Source of the DNA: Salibacterium aidingense DSM 18341
Lineage (GTDB): Bacteria > Bacillota > Bacilli > Bacillales > Marinococcaceae
Length of the DNA: 64,000 bases
NCBI RefSeq assembly: GCF_000429685.1
Contig: NZ_AUCI01000001.1
Span: 186,001-250,000 of the forward strand
Direction of reading: 5' to 3'
Under the pieces are notes generated by a model. It saw nothing but the letters and a program-made list of their open reading frames with translations. It searched no databases and had not been told where the DNA came from. The translations under genes were made by a program, and so were the position numbers. The first letter of the stretch is position 1. Each line of letters starts with the position of its first letter. Below are positions 17,433 through 27,154 of this stretch, piece after piece.

Positions 17433-18984
17433 GATCAGTCTCCTTTTCTATCTGGAGGACGCCATGCTGCCAGCACACAGCGCTTTGGCCCCATTCCGAT
17501 GACTGATCCGGATAATCCCGGCGGATATGGGCTCCCCTGGATTCTTGCCGGGCCAGGGCACTGCCTGCCATCATCCAGGCGGTGGTGAGCATATTCTTTG
17601 TGGTAAGATTCTCCTGCAAGAGTCCTGTTTCCCCCGGCGAAAAAATAAAATCCTGATAAGTCTTAAGCCAATCTATTATTTCAACAAGCATATGTTTGTC
17701 TTTGACAAGGCCGCAGCATTGCTCCATCCGTTGCTGCAAGGCAGGTTTCACTGGCATATTAAAAATACGCTGTCTTGCATTTTTCTCTTGTCTAATCGGC
17801 TTGGCAGGGCGTACTTCTGTCATTCCTTCGGCAAGTAGTTTCGCCCCGGCCGCCGCTTCGAGCAGAGAATTACTGGCGAGGCGGTTGGCGCCGTGCATCC
17901 CGGTGCAGGCCGCTTCCCCAATCGCATACAGCCCTTCTACACTCGTCCGCCCCCGGGCGTCGGCCGCAATTCCTCCCATCATAAAATGAGCTCCCGGACG
18001 TACGGGAAGATATCCTTCCGCGGGATCCACCCCATGTTTTCCTGCATTTGCTGCAATGGTAGGAAAGGTATTTTCAAAATCCGGTACATTTCGAATATCG
18101 AGAAACACTCCCCTGCCTGCTTCCAGTGTTTCAAACACAGCTTGTGCCACCACGGCCCGGGGAGCAAGGTCTTCCAGAGGGTGCAGGCCTTTCATAATAC
18201 GTCCTCCCTCTTCATCGACAAGAACGCCGCCTTCACCACGGATGACCTCCGATAACAGCCCGGCACCCCTCCCTTCGGCAAACAGCATCGTTGGATGGAA
18301 CTGCATGAATTCCATATCCTTCAGCTTCGCTCCTGCCCGAAATGCCATTGCCAGCCCATCTCCTGTTGCTTCCGGTGCATTAGACGTTACGGGAAAAAGC
18401 TGCCCGCAGCCGCCGCTGGCGAGGACCACTGCCGAACTATACACCGTATAGATGCTTCCGCTTCGGTCTTTTCCTATCAAGCCGGCGCAGTGCTCTTTGT
18501 CCATAAGGAGATCATAGGCTGTGAAAAACTCCAGTATCCGCAGATTGTCAGGGATATTTTTCTTCAACCGCTCCATCATGTAAAATCCCGTCGCATCCCC
18601 GCCCGCATGAAAAATACGCCGCCGGCTGTGGGCGCCTTCTTTTGCCAGCTGAAACGTGCCGTCTTTCTCTTTATCAAACGGCGTGTTCCAGGAGAAAAAC
18701 ATTTCCATTACCGGGCCGGCCTGCTCAATTATTTTTTCAACCACAGAGGCATGATTATGGCCGTAGCCAGCGGCAAGAGTATCCTCTATATGGGAAAAGG
18801 AGGTGTCATGAGCAGCGATAGGAGCTGCAATGCCGCCCTGGGCTCTTTCGGAATTCCCTGCTCCAAGCGTTGATTTCGTTACGATGGTCACGTTTCTCGT
18901 TTTCGCAAGCTGCAGGCCTGCCATTAACCCCGCCAAACCACTTCCAATGATGACCACATCCGTCGTGATAGTTTTGCTTTGCAT
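17413..18984 (-). CDS. nadB: L-aspartate oxidase
   Basis: FAD enzyme oxidising L-aspartate to iminoaspartate, the first step of de novo NAD synthesis, 523 residues. The Rossmann FAD motif VVIIGSGLAGLMAG is at about 10-23. Then come GNSERAQGGIAAPI, the succinate-dehydrogenase-like active-site stretch MEFMQFHPTMLF and GEGGVLVDEEGGR, and PGAHFMMGGIAADARGRTSVEGLYAIGE near the second FAD block. The C-terminal helical domain is shortened and its end overlaps nadC. An AAAAGGAGGGC site precedes the start. It is transcribed away from nifS, so both share one 110-base control region. Confidence 0.95.
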   Translation of the reverse strand: MQSKTITTDVVIIGSGLAGLMAGLQLAKTRNVTIVTKSTLGAGNSERAQGGIAAPIAAHDTSFSHIEDTLAAGYGHNHASVVEKIIEQAGPVMEMFFSWNTPFDKEKDGTFQLAKEGAHSRRRIFHAGGDATGFYMMERLKKNIPDNLRILEFFTAYDLLMDKEHCAGLIGKDRSGSIYTVYSSAVVLASGGCGQLFPVTSNAPEATGDGLAMAFRAGAKLKDMEFMQFHPTMLFAEGRGAGLLSEVIRGEGGVLVDEEGGRIMKGLHPLEDLAPRAVVAQAVFETLEAGRGVFLDIRNVPDFENTFPTIAANAGKHGVDPAEGYLPVRPGAHFMMGGIAADARGRTSVEGLYAIGEAACTGMHGANRLASNSLLEAAAGAKLLAEGMTEVRPAKPIRQEKNARQRIFNMPVKPALQQRMEQCCGLVKDKHMLVEIIDWLKTYQDFIFSPGETGLLQENLTTKNMLTTAWMMAGSALARQESRGAHIRRDYPDQSSEWGQSAVCWQHGVLQIEKETDHESVPG

Positions 18985-19008
18985 GCCGCCCTCCTTTTGA
19001 TTTTACAT

Positions 19009-19063
19009 GTGTCTTGACACTTATATTTACATAAAATTAAACTATACACAAGACTTTTTTGTG
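19009..19063. promoter_or_regulatory. nadB-nifS intergenic palindromes (NiaR-type operator candidate)
   Basis: The 110-base divergent region contains the inverted repeat GTGTC-TT-GACAC at 19009-19020. A related half-site, ACACAAGAC, at 19046-19054 belongs to a looser CACAA...TTGTG repeat at 19049-19063. In Bacillus subtilis the same nifS/nadBCA divergon is repressed by NiaR (YrxA). Position and dyad symmetry fit such control. No niaR gene is in the window. Confidence 0.45.
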
Positions 19064-19094
19064 AAATTTTGAACAACTAAAAAGAGGAGGAGCC

Positions 19095-20246
19095 ATGATA
19101 TATTTGGATCACTGTGCCACCACGCCGATGAGCAGCGGCGCACTCGAGACATATACCAAAACCGCCCAGGCTTTTTTCGGCAATGAACAAAGCCTGCATG
19201 ACAGCGGAGGAGCAGCTGCACAATTAACAGATCACTGCCAGGAGCAGCTTGCCGGGATTATCCGCGGTGTCCCGGAAGGAATGTATTTTACAAGCGGCGG
19301 ATCCGACAGTAACATTTCCGCCCTGTTCAGCCTGGCTTATGGCAGAGAGGAACACGGGAGACATATCATTACTTCGCCGCTCGAACATCCCTCTATCTAT
19401 CAGGCCCTTGGAAAATTAAAAGAAGAAGGGTTCACGGTCAGTGAGGTACAGGTCAAGAGAAACGGCGAAATATGCCTCGACTCTCTCGCAGCACTGCTCC
19501 GGGACGATACCATACTAGTCACAGTCTGCCACGCCAGCAGCGAAACAGGTGTCATCCAGCCTGTGGTGGACATTGGGAATCTGCTCACCAACCACGACGC
19601 TGCCTTTCATTCCGACGCGGTGCAGACCTTTACGAAAATTCCGCTGGATGTAAATGCTATGGGGATGGATGCTGTCTCCGTCTCTGCCCATAAATTAAAC
19701 GGTCCAAAAAATACCGGGGCCTGTTATATCGCACCCGGCACGTCCTGGAAAAGCATGTATCCCGGCATCTCCCATCAGAACGGCTTTCGGCCGGGCACCC
19801 TGGATGTACCGGGTATAGCCGCTTTCACCGAAGCAGCCCTGTCCGGTGTTAAAAACCAGCAGGAACAAGAACAGAGGTGGCGGGTCATGCAGGAATGGTT
19901 TCTCGCACAGCTGCCTGAAGACAGCCTCCCTTTATTTGGGGACAAACGAAAGCGTCTTCCTCATCATCTTGCCCTTAGGTTAAAAAAACGGGAAGGACAG
20001 TGGGTTATGCTGGAATGCAACCGCCGGGGCATCGCTATTTCGGCAGGAAGCGCCTGTAAATCCCACTATTCCAAGCCTTCGAAAAGTCTGCTTGCGATGG
20101 GCCATACGCAGGAAGAAGCACATGGATTGTTCCGGCTCAGTTTCGGAATAGACACCACCTATGAAGAACTCGAACAAACCGCTGCCGTATTAAAAGAAAT
20201 AAGCAGCGTGACTAGAACAGACAAGGGGCCTCAACAGAAGATATAA
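19095..20246 (+). CDS. nifS: cysteine desulfurase (NifS-type, for NadA cluster)
   Basis: PLP enzyme delivering sulfur from cysteine, 383 residues. Shown by YLDHCATTP at 3-11, TSGGSDSNISAL (PLP phosphate region), SPLEHPSIYQAL, HASSETGVIQPV, HSDAVQTFTKIP and the PLP-lysine motif SVSAHKLNGPKNTGACYI. The catalytic cysteine is in SAGSACKSHYSKPSKSLLAMG. An AAAGAGGAGG site precedes the ATG. Divergence from nadBCA is the arrangement known from Bacillus, where this desulfurase matures the NadA iron-sulfur cluster. That role is inferred here from context. Confidence 0.92.
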   Translation: MIYLDHCATTPMSSGALETYTKTAQAFFGNEQSLHDSGGAAAQLTDHCQEQLAGIIRGVPEGMYFTSGGSDSNISALFSLAYGREEHGRHIITSPLEHPSIYQALGKLKEEGFTVSEVQVKRNGEICLDSLAALLRDDTILVTVCHASSETGVIQPVVDIGNLLTNHDAAFHSDAVQTFTKIPLDVNAMGMDAVSVSAHKLNGPKNTGACYIAPGTSWKSMYPGISHQNGFRPGTLDVPGIAAFTEAALSGVKNQQEQEQRWRVMQEWFLAQLPEDSLPLFGDKRKRLPHHLALRLKKREGQWVMLECNRRGIAISAGSACKSHYSKPSKSLLAMGHTQEEAHGLFRLSFGIDTTYEELEQTAAVLKEISSVTRTDKGPQQKI

Positions 20247-20393
20247 CGGGTTTTAGTATCAAGCTCATGCAGCGATCCAGGAAGCATGTTGAACTTCTCT
20301 ATAAATTCCTCCAGCACATCTACTGAAAAATATACGCAATTAGAGTAAACTTGTAGGGAGAAGTAATTTTTCCAGAAGAGAGAGGGATGTCTG

Positions 20394-21482
20394 ATGGAAC
20401 ACGAGTTATCAATACAACAGGCGCCGACGAGAAAAGAAAAACCGGACTACAGCGATTTAAGTTTCGGAAAGCACTTTACAGATCATATGTTTGTGATGGA
20501 TTATAACGAGGAAGACGGCTGGTTCGATGCGAGAATCACCCCGTATGAACCGCTTCTGATGGATCCATCCTCGCTTGTTTTTCATTACGGCCAGGCCGTT
20601 TTTGAAGGATTAAAAGCGTATCATGCCAAAGACAGTGGAATTCTGCTTTTCCGTCCGGAGAAAAATTTTAACCGTCTTAATATATCCAACGAACGGATGA
20701 ACATTCCAGCGGTGGATCCGGACTTTTTAGTGGAAGCGTTGAAAAAGCTGATACATATTGACCGGGACTGGGTTCCCACACAGGAGGGACAATCTCTTTA
20801 TATCCGGCCGTTCATCATTGCCACCGAACCGGCGTTAAGCGTTAAACCGGCCTCCAACTATAAACTGATGATTATTTTGTCGCCGGTCGGCTCTTATTAT
20901 TCCAATTCGGATCAGATGAGCCCAGTCAGCATCTACGTCGAAGATGAATATGTCCGCTCAGTCAAAGGAGGAGTCGGCTTCACGAAAACAGCCGGAAACT
21001 ATGCAGCCAGCCTGAAAGCCCAGACGAAAGCTGACGAACTCGGCTACGACCAGGTCCTGTGGCTTGATGCGATAGAGAAAAAATACGTCGAGGAAGTCGG
21101 CAGCATGAACATCTTTTTCAAAATCAACGGCGAAGTGATCACCCCGGCCCTGAATGGAAGCATACTGGACGGTATCACTCGTGATTCTGTCATTGAGCTG
21201 CTTCGTCATTGGAATTATAATGTACAGGAGCGCCGAATTTCCATCGAGGAAATAAAAGCCGCTCATCAGGACGGTACACTTGAAGAAGTATTCGGCACCG
21301 GAACGGCCGCCGTCATTTCTCCGGTCGGTAAATTGAAATGGAAAGAGGAAGAACTTACGATCAATCATAATGAAACCGGAGCGTTATCCCTTTCCCTTTA
21401 TGAAACCATTGCCGGCATTCAAACAGGGGAAAAGGAAGACAAACTAGGCTGGACCGTACCGCTTGAGGTGAAACAAACGTAA
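20394..21482 (+). CDS. ilvE: branched-chain amino acid aminotransferase
   Basis: PLP class IV aminotransferase of the longer (BCAT II) form, 362 residues, interconverting Val, Leu and Ile with their 2-oxo acids using glutamate/2-oxoglutarate. Motifs are LVFHYGQAVFEGLKAY, FRPEKNFNRLN, YIRPFIIATEP, and the PLP-lysine region GVGFTKTAGNYAASL (about 200-214). LDGITRDSVIELL and FGTGTAAVISPVG follow toward the C-terminus. An AGAGAGGGAT site precedes the ATG. No T-box or CodY site could be recognised in the 147 bases upstream. It stands alone rather than in an ilv-leu operon. Confidence 0.95.
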   Translation: MEHELSIQQAPTRKEKPDYSDLSFGKHFTDHMFVMDYNEEDGWFDARITPYEPLLMDPSSLVFHYGQAVFEGLKAYHAKDSGILLFRPEKNFNRLNISNERMNIPAVDPDFLVEALKKLIHIDRDWVPTQEGQSLYIRPFIIATEPALSVKPASNYKLMIILSPVGSYYSNSDQMSPVSIYVEDEYVRSVKGGVGFTKTAGNYAASLKAQTKADELGYDQVLWLDAIEKKYVEEVGSMNIFFKINGEVITPALNGSILDGITRDSVIELLRHWNYNVQERRISIEEIKAAHQDGTLEEVFGTGTAAVISPVGKLKWKEEELTINHNETGALSLSLYETIAGIQTGEKEDKLGWTVPLEVKQT

Positions 21483-21530
21483 CATGCGGCAGGCAGTCCT
21501 TGCTGCTTAGGTAAAGGAGGTGTTTTATTC

Positions 21531-21767
21531 ATGCAGCCGCAAAAAAACGCAGGCCTTGCCGCCGTATTAAGTGCCATTTGGTGCGGGCTCGGCCAGATTT
21601 ATAACGGCCAGATCGGCAAAGGGGTTCTGTTTATGATTATTCAGTTTATCAACGCTCTTCTAATGTTTGTTTTAATCGGTCTTATTACATATCCTATTTT
21701 CTGGATCTACGGCATGGTTGATGCCTACAAAAAAGCAGAAAAATTCAATGAAAAGAGTGCCATGTAG
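21531..21767 (+). CDS. small TM2-like membrane protein
   Basis: Two-helix membrane protein of 78 residues. GLGQIYNGQIGKGVLF near 25-40 resembles the TM2-domain hairpin signature. The hydrophobic segments are at about 9-22 and 36-65, and the tail is short and charged. AAAGGAGGTG precedes the start. It follows ilvE by 48 bases with no terminator between, so it may share that transcript. The function of such proteins is unknown. Confidence 0.75.
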   Translation: MQPQKNAGLAAVLSAIWCGLGQIYNGQIGKGVLFMIIQFINALLMFVLIGLITYPIFWIYGMVDAYKKAEKFNEKSAM

Positions 21768-21773
21768 GAATAC

Positions 21774-21811
21774 AAAAGACACCGTCTCTCCCATAGAAAC
21801 GGTGTCTTTTT
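21774..21811 (+). terminator. terminator after ilvE and the TM2-like gene
   Basis: Perfect 12-bp stem, AAAAGACACCGT (21774-21785) with ACGGTGTCTTTT (21799-21810), followed by T. A-runs on the other side let it also serve the convergent dehydrogenase gene. Confidence 0.9.
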
Positions 21812-21873
21812 CCTATAATTCAATGCTCTGGGGCAAACTTGTTCTATTTGGGCCAAGGAATTTGTTGAATTTT

Positions 21874-22857
21874 TTATTTGTTATCCCGCATGGCCGCTTC
21901 ATTCAACAAATTCGGCGGGCGCCGGCCCTGGAGAACAGCATCAAGATTTTGGGAAGCAAGAAGCGACATTTTATCTTCCGTCGCACCGGTGGCAGATCCA
22001 ATGTGCGGGGTGGTCACGGTGTTTTCCAGCTGAAGCAGCGGGTGATCGGCAGGGACCGGCTCTTCCTGGAACACATCCAGTCCGGCCGCGAGGATCTCCC
22101 CTTGCTGTAATGCTTCCACCAAAGCGTCTTCATCGACAGTTTCCCCGCGGGACCCATTCACAAAAATCGCGTCTTCTTTCATACGCTTAAACTGCTCCCG
22201 GCCCATAAGATGTCTTGTGTCCGGGGTTAACGGAGTCATCAGGCAGACGTAATCTGCTTCCTGCAGCAGGTCATCCAGTTCGCGGTAAGCAGCTTCGTAT
22301 TTTTCCTCTACTTCCGGTTTACGGGAACGATTGTGATACAGAATCTCCATGTCAAACCCACCGTATCCGCGCTTGGCAATCGCTTCTCCGATCCGGCCCA
22401 TGCCGATGATTCCCAGCTTTCGGTGGTGCACATCAATGCCGAATTTCGAGTCCGAAAGTCCGCTCTTCCAATTTCCTACTTTGACATAGCGATCCAGCTC
22501 CGGAATCCGCCGCGCTGTAGCAAGCAGCAGCCCGAATATGGCATCCGCTGTTGTATCGTTCAATACCCCGGGGGTATTTGTTGCCGCAATCCCCCGTTTG
22601 GTCAGTTCTTCCAAGTCGAGGTTGTCATAACCAACCGACACATTGCTGATCCCCTTCAGCTTCGGGGCATGAGCAAGAAAATCAGCGTCCACCTGCATCC
22701 CGAGACCGATTATTCCATCCGCCTCCGCAAGAGCTTCAGTGAAAGCTTTGTCGTTCAAATCTTCCTCCCCGGAAAATACATGAAGATCATACTTCGCCCG
22801 CAGCTGCTCCTGCGCTTCCTCTCGCACGCGCCCGTAGGCTATTACTTTTTGTTTCAT
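21874..22857 (-). CDS. D-2-hydroxyacid dehydrogenase (glyoxylate/gluconate reductase type)
   Basis: NAD(P)-dependent reductase of 327 residues in the D-isomer-specific 2-hydroxyacid dehydrogenase family, closest in feel to Bacillus YvcT/GyaR. The nucleotide-binding motif LGIIGMGRIGEAIAKR sits near 148-163. The catalytic Arg is in NGSRGETVDE, the Glu in GLDVFQEEPVP, and the His in TPHIGSATGAT. NVSVGYDNLDL is the substrate loop. It follows yyaL by 21 bases and likely shares its transcript. With a glycolate operon in the same window, glyoxylate reduction is a plausible but unproven role. Confidence 0.87.
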   Translation of the reverse strand: MKQKVIAYGRVREEAQEQLRAKYDLHVFSGEEDLNDKAFTEALAEADGIIGLGMQVDADFLAHAPKLKGISNVSVGYDNLDLEELTKRGIAATNTPGVLNDTTADAIFGLLLATARRIPELDRYVKVGNWKSGLSDSKFGIDVHHRKLGIIGMGRIGEAIAKRGYGGFDMEILYHNRSRKPEVEEKYEAAYRELDDLLQEADYVCLMTPLTPDTRHLMGREQFKRMKEDAIFVNGSRGETVDEDALVEALQQGEILAAGLDVFQEEPVPADHPLLQLENTVTTPHIGSATGATEDKMSLLASQNLDAVLQGRRPPNLLNEAAMRDNK

Positions 22858-22878
22858 CGTCTTTTCTCATCCCTTTAT

Positions 22879-24921
22879 TTATTCTTCCAGCATTTTCAAC
22901 GCTTCCGCTGCTTCGTTCACCGGCTGATGACAGGCAAAATTACGACAGACGTAAATCGTAGTACGGCCTTCCACTTTATGATAGGAAGCGGTAAACGGTA
23001 CAGCCTCTGCCAGCGTTTCCGGTTCAGAATGAATCAAAAAGGTCACTTCCGGATAAAACTGCCGCTGCAGCTGCTTGGTTATGGCCGCTGCCTCATTCTC
23101 TGCGTTGTTCGTCAAGACGACCACTTCCTTCATGCCGCTGAAAAGAAGCAGATAACTCTGCAGAAAGTGCATATGTCCGTTTGGATATTGTTTCAATTCA
23201 CGGGCAAACGCATCCTGTGATGTTCTTGCTTTTTCTTCGTACCTCATCGCACCAGTAAAACGCGCGAGCCTTACAAGCTCCCGGGCCGCCACGCTGTTTC
23301 CGGACGGCATCGCTCCGTCAAAAGACTCTTTGGGCCGGGCCAGAAGCTGTTCTGCGTCCCCGCCGTAGAAATAAAAACCACCGTTTTCCTCATCCCAGAA
23401 CAGTTCGATCATGTCATCAGCATAGTGCTTTGCTTTTTCCAGATACGTCACATCGAGACTGCTTTCATATAACTCCAGAAGGGCCCAGAGCACATTCGCA
23501 TAATCGTCAATAAACCCTTTGTGCTTCACCTCTCCGTCGCGGTATCGTACCATTAGCCGCCCGTCCCGGACCAGCTCGGATTCAATAAAAGCAAACGCCC
23601 GCTCTGCTTCTTTGAGAAACGACGGCTTCTCAAACACGCGGGAGGCCCGGGCAAGAGCCGCTGTCATCAGCGCATTCCACGATGTCAGCATTTTATCATC
23701 AACATGCGGCGGCACTCGCTCTTCGCGGGTTTCAAATAATAACGTTTTCGCCTGCTCCAGCCGCTCTCTCACCTGTTTCGGATCGAGCTCATGACGAACC
23801 GCAAATTCTTCCGGAGACTGCCGGATCAAGTTCGGAATATTGGCTCCTTCAAAATTTCCTTTTTCCGTGATATCGTATACTTCACAAAAGAGCGAGCCGT
23901 TTTCCTCCCCGAGTACCTGCTTGATTTCCTGCGGCGTCCAAAGATAAAACTTGCCTTCCACCCCTTCGGAATCCGCATCTTCTCCGGAATAAAAGCCTCC
24001 TGTTTTATCCTGCATCCCGCGCAATACGTATGTCAGTACTTCTTCGGCCGTCTTTTGGAACCGGGGTTCTCCGGTCACCTGATACCCTTCTGTATAGGCA
24101 AGTGCCAGCAAGGCATTGTCATACAGCATTTTTTCAAAATGGGGTACGAGCCATTTTTCATCCACCGAATATCTGGCAAAACCACCGCCGATGTGATCAT
24201 ACATTCCGCCGGCCGCCATGCCGTCGAGCGACTTCAGCGCCATCTGCAGCGCCGTTTCCTTCCCGGAATAGCGGTAATATCGGAACAGATACATCAACAC
24301 ATGCGGCGTCGGAAATTTCGGTGCCCCGCCAAATCCGCCGTACGTGATGTTAAATGTCTGCCGCAGCTGCTCGAAACCTTTATCAAGCGTATCCTGCGTC
24401 AGCTCTGTTTCTCCTTCAGCCGTCTGCGGCTGGATCACATCCACCATCTGTTCGCTGACTTCCTTGATCTTTTCCGGGTCTTCCTTGTACCTATCATACA
24501 GCTGGGTCACGACATCCACCATGCCCGGCATGCCGCGCATACTCTTTTTCGGAAAATACGTGCCCGCATAAAACGGCTTCTGCTCCGGAGTGACGAACAC
24601 GTTCAACGGCCAGCCCCCCTGCCCTGTCATCGCCTGGCACGCGATCATATAAATCGAATCGACATCCGGCCGCTCTTCCCGGTCCACTTTGATGGCGACA
24701 AACCGGTCATTCAACAGCTCGGCCACCTCTTTATCCTCAAAACTCTCCCGTTCCATCACATGGCACCAATGACAGGTGCTGTAGCCGATCGACACCATCA
24801 CCGGCTTATCCTCTTTCCGCGCTTTCTCAAACGCTTCCTCCCCCCACGGAAACCAATCCACCGGGTTGTGGGCGTGCTGCAGTAAATAAGGCGACTTTTC
24901 ATGTATCAAGCGGTTCGCCAT
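22879..24921 (-). CDS. yyaL: YyaL-type thioredoxin-domain protein (DUF255)
   Basis: Cytoplasmic protein of 680 residues. An N-terminal thioredoxin-like domain (about 1-165) carries [14 protein letters not shown] in place of the usual CxxC loop and begins [21 protein letters not shown], diagnostic of this family (human SPATA20 relatives). The rest is an alpha/alpha-barrel resembling N-acylglucosamine 2-epimerase/cellulase folds, with [18 protein letters not shown] and [13 protein letters not shown]. The biochemical role is not settled. The next gene starts 21 bases after its stop. Confidence 0.93.
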   Translation of the reverse strand: MANRLIHEKSPYLLQHAHNPVDWFPWGEEAFEKARKEDKPVMVSIGYSTCHWCHVMERESFEDKEVAELLNDRFVAIKVDREERPDVDSIYMIACQAMTGQGGWPLNVFVTPEQKPFYAGTYFPKKSMRGMPGMVDVVTQLYDRYKEDPEKIKEVSEQMVDVIQPQTAEGETELTQDTLDKGFEQLRQTFNITYGGFGGAPKFPTPHVLMYLFRYYRYSGKETALQMALKSLDGMAAGGMYDHIGGGFARYSVDEKWLVPHFEKMLYDNALLALAYTEGYQVTGEPRFQKTAEEVLTYVLRGMQDKTGGFYSGEDADSEGVEGKFYLWTPQEIKQVLGEENGSLFCEVYDITEKGNFEGANIPNLIRQSPEEFAVRHELDPKQVRERLEQAKTLLFETREERVPPHVDDKMLTSWNALMTAALARASRVFEKPSFLKEAERAFAFIESELVRDGRLMVRYRDGEVKHKGFIDDYANVLWALLELYESSLDVTYLEKAKHYADDMIELFWDEENGGFYFYGGDAEQLLARPKESFDGAMPSGNSVAARELVRLARFTGAMRYEEKARTSQDAFARELKQYPNGHMHFLQSYLLLFSGMKEVVVLTNNAENEAAAITKQLQRQFYPEVTFLIHSEPETLAEAVPFTASYHKVEGRTTIYVCRNFACHQPVNEAAEALKMLEE

Positions 24922-25350
24922 TCGGACACCATCCTTTGATAAAAGGTTCTCTTTAAAGTGTACCCCATTTGAAATAAAGAAAAAACCGGAGGCCTTCAGT
25001 AAAAGGAAAAAATAGGTTAAAATTCTCTTAAGTGGTAAATGGCCTGCAAATTAATACATCTTTTCTTGATATCATTTTAAGATACTCAGTATATCAAAAG
25101 TCTCCGTCTAAAATCAGAAAAATATATTCTCATATGGCAGCTGTTTTTTCTCTCGAATCCATGAACTTGTTAATGAAGGCTCCCAGTTCATTAATCTACT
25201 TATTCATCAATAACATAGCTTATCCAAGCCTTAGTGAAAAAGGAATGAATGAGACCACTTTAGAGACTTCAATAAAATAAAGCAGCAGATAAGAATCGGT
25301 TATTGTGTCTTTTCTGTTTCACCCATTGTTTGTAGAAAGAAGGTAGTACT
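24922..25350. other. AT-rich gap without a recognisable gene
   Basis: The stretch holds an 82-codon open frame (25032-25280) with no good ribosome site and no recognisable motif, which I do not accept as a gene. No clear hairpin or repeat was seen. The promoter for the following hydrolase should lie near its end. Confidence 0.35.
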
Positions 25351-26775
25351 ATGTCAGAAAAAAACTGGAATAAGCTGAGTATCGCGGGGTTGATAGCCGT
25401 AGGGATATTATTGCTCCTTTTCAGCCCGTTAACTGTTTCTGCTGAAAAGGAAGATAAGATACAAAAAATAAAAGAATATATAGAAGAAGCATTAAATACG
25501 TATAATATCCCAGGTGGAGCGTTGGTGATTTTAGAAAACGGTGAAACATTTTATCAAGATCAATGGGGAGTTTTAAGTGATGGCTCAGTTGTAACAGCAG
25601 ACACTCCTTTTCTCATTGGCTCATTAAGCAAACCAATTACATCTCTGGCAATTATGATGTTAGTGGAAGATGGCAGCATAAAGCTGGATGAACCAATACA
25701 GTCCTATCTTCCATCATTTAGTTATCAAACAGACAGTTCAACCCCAATTACAGTATTGCATCTATTAGAACAAACAAGCGGTATTAGTGAATATGAAGGT
25801 CTTAAAGTTACAGACGTGGAGAGAGAGAGCAAGGGAGCAATCACACAAGCAGTAACAGAACTAAGTGGTGTGGAACTATCTCACGACCCTGGAGAGACTT
25901 ATGAATATAACTCTGCCAACTATTTACTCTTGGGAGCAATCATTGAAAAAGTGACGAACCAAACTGTATCAGAGTTTATGAACCAAAACATTTTCACTCC
26001 TCTTGGAATGGATCATTCTGCTGCTGACTATGAAACCGCCGTGGACAAAGGGTACGTACCTGGTTTCGAGTCATGGTTCGGCAAACCGATAAAAAGTGAC
26101 GGTTTTTATGATAATGCGGGAGCATCGTATGGTTATATTGCTTCAAGTACGAATGATCTGGCGAAATTTTTAACATACATGGTAGAGGGCGGAGACTTAC
26201 TGTCAGAACAATACCTGGAGTTAATAAAAACGCCGCCAGAAGAAGGTAAAACATACGGCTTAGGCTGGCATTTTTCTAAAGAGGAACATTTTCCTTTCCA
26301 TGGCGGGGCAACCCCCGATTTTAGGGCGGAAATGTTCTTTATACCAGAACAAGATGTTGCAGCAGCACTTTTAACAAATAAATATCATATTACAGAAGAT
26401 ACTCAAGTATCTAATATCATGAAAGGGATTCGATCTATCATGAACGAGACAGATCCCGATGAATTGCCAGAGCAAAGCTATAGTCTTCAATGGATTATAT
26501 TGGGCATTACAATATTTCTTGCTATTCTAACTGTGGTCCATTTCTTCAGGCTTCGAAGTAAGAAGAATTTAAACAAAAAAATATTGCTTGTTTCAGGAAT
26601 CGTTTTACTCCTAGTATCTGTTGGATTTGTACCATTGTTTAGTTATGTTACGGGAAGTCCTTGGAAAAGCGTTAGTCTTTACGCACCAGATTTAGCAATT
26701 TTAATCTATTGTCTAGCAGCAATATTTGCTATTAATGGAGTTATGACGTTATCTATTAGTTTGTTAAAAAAGTAA
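25351..26775 (+). CDS. membrane-anchored serine hydrolase (beta-lactamase/PBP4*-like)
   Basis: Secreted or membrane-bound penicillin-binding-protein-like serine hydrolase, 474 residues. An N-terminal hydrophobic segment (about 10-30) is probably an uncleaved or cleavable signal. The class C catalytic motifs are present: SLSK (serine nucleophile with Lys, about 89-92), YEYNSANY (Tyr-x-Asn) and HGGATPDF in place of the KTG box. Three C-terminal transmembrane helices start near 385, 415 and 445, anchoring it. Such proteins include D-aminopeptidases and esterases, so the substrate is open. AAGAAGG precedes the ATG. The gene and its flanks are more AT-rich than neighbours and lie between empty stretches, hinting at acquisition. 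Confidence 0.85.
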   Translation: MSEKNWNKLSIAGLIAVGILLLLFSPLTVSAEKEDKIQKIKEYIEEALNTYNIPGGALVILENGETFYQDQWGVLSDGSVVTADTPFLIGSLSKPITSLAIMMLVEDGSIKLDEPIQSYLPSFSYQTDSSTPITVLHLLEQTSGISEYEGLKVTDVERESKGAITQAVTELSGVELSHDPGETYEYNSANYLLLGAIIEKVTNQTVSEFMNQNIFTPLGMDHSAADYETAVDKGYVPGFESWFGKPIKSDGFYDNAGASYGYIASSTNDLAKFLTYMVEGGDLLSEQYLELIKTPPEEGKTYGLGWHFSKEEHFPFHGGATPDFRAEMFFIPEQDVAAALLTNKYHITEDTQVSNIMKGIRSIMNETDPDELPEQSYSLQWIILGITIFLAILTVVHFFRLRSKKNLNKKILLVSGIVLLLVSVGFVPLFSYVTGSPWKSVSLYAPDLAILIYCLAAIFAINGVMTLSISLLKK

Positions 26776-27154
26776 ATTACTTACTAAATAAACCCTTGAG
26801 CTTAAAATACAGGTGTTAGCTATTAGGCGTTGACATAGGATTTTTGAGTCCTTGTTCGAGGAGACATAACGAAACTTGATCTGTAACAGAGGATACTTCA
26901 CTAATGTTCAGGGATGTACAGAAAGTTTTAGCAAAATTGGCAAATAGTAATGTTCAGTTATTGGACGATTGTTGAAGATCATTAGAAAGATATTAGATGT
27001 AAATGACTTCATTATATATTTAAAAACACGAAAATATTTTCACATCATAATAGAACAACTTTATTTTTAACCCCGTCCTAGATTTAGAACGAGGTTATGA
27101 TAGTTTAGGGGTTGAAAATAAAATAACTTTATAGTTACACTTACTGCTTTATTC
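26776..27154. other. AT-rich non-coding gap with one hairpin
   Basis: No gene seen. AACCCCGT at 27069-27076 can pair with ACGAGGTT at 27089-27096. AACCCC also finds GGGGTT near 27108-27113. These may form a terminator for the convergent genes, but there is no clear U-tract. The rest is featureless and could be decayed sequence. Confidence 0.35.

Noticed and set aside
22333-23220. Plus-strand frame of 295 codons across the yyaL/2-hydroxyacid dehydrogenase junction
   Set aside because: Antisense to two certain genes, with no start signal.
23791-24885. Long plus-strand frame of 364 codons opposite yyaL
   Set aside because: Antisense shadow of a certain gene. Codon composition is that of a reversed coding strand, and there is no ribosome site or recognisable domain.
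25032-25280. 82-codon frame before the serine hydrolase
   Set aside because: No ribosome site, no recognisable features and low-complexity hydrophobic composition from AT-rich DNA.
26776-27154. Possible insertion-sequence remnant downstream of the serine hydrolase
   Set aside because: No transposase fragment, terminal inverted repeats or target duplication could be identified in the gap.
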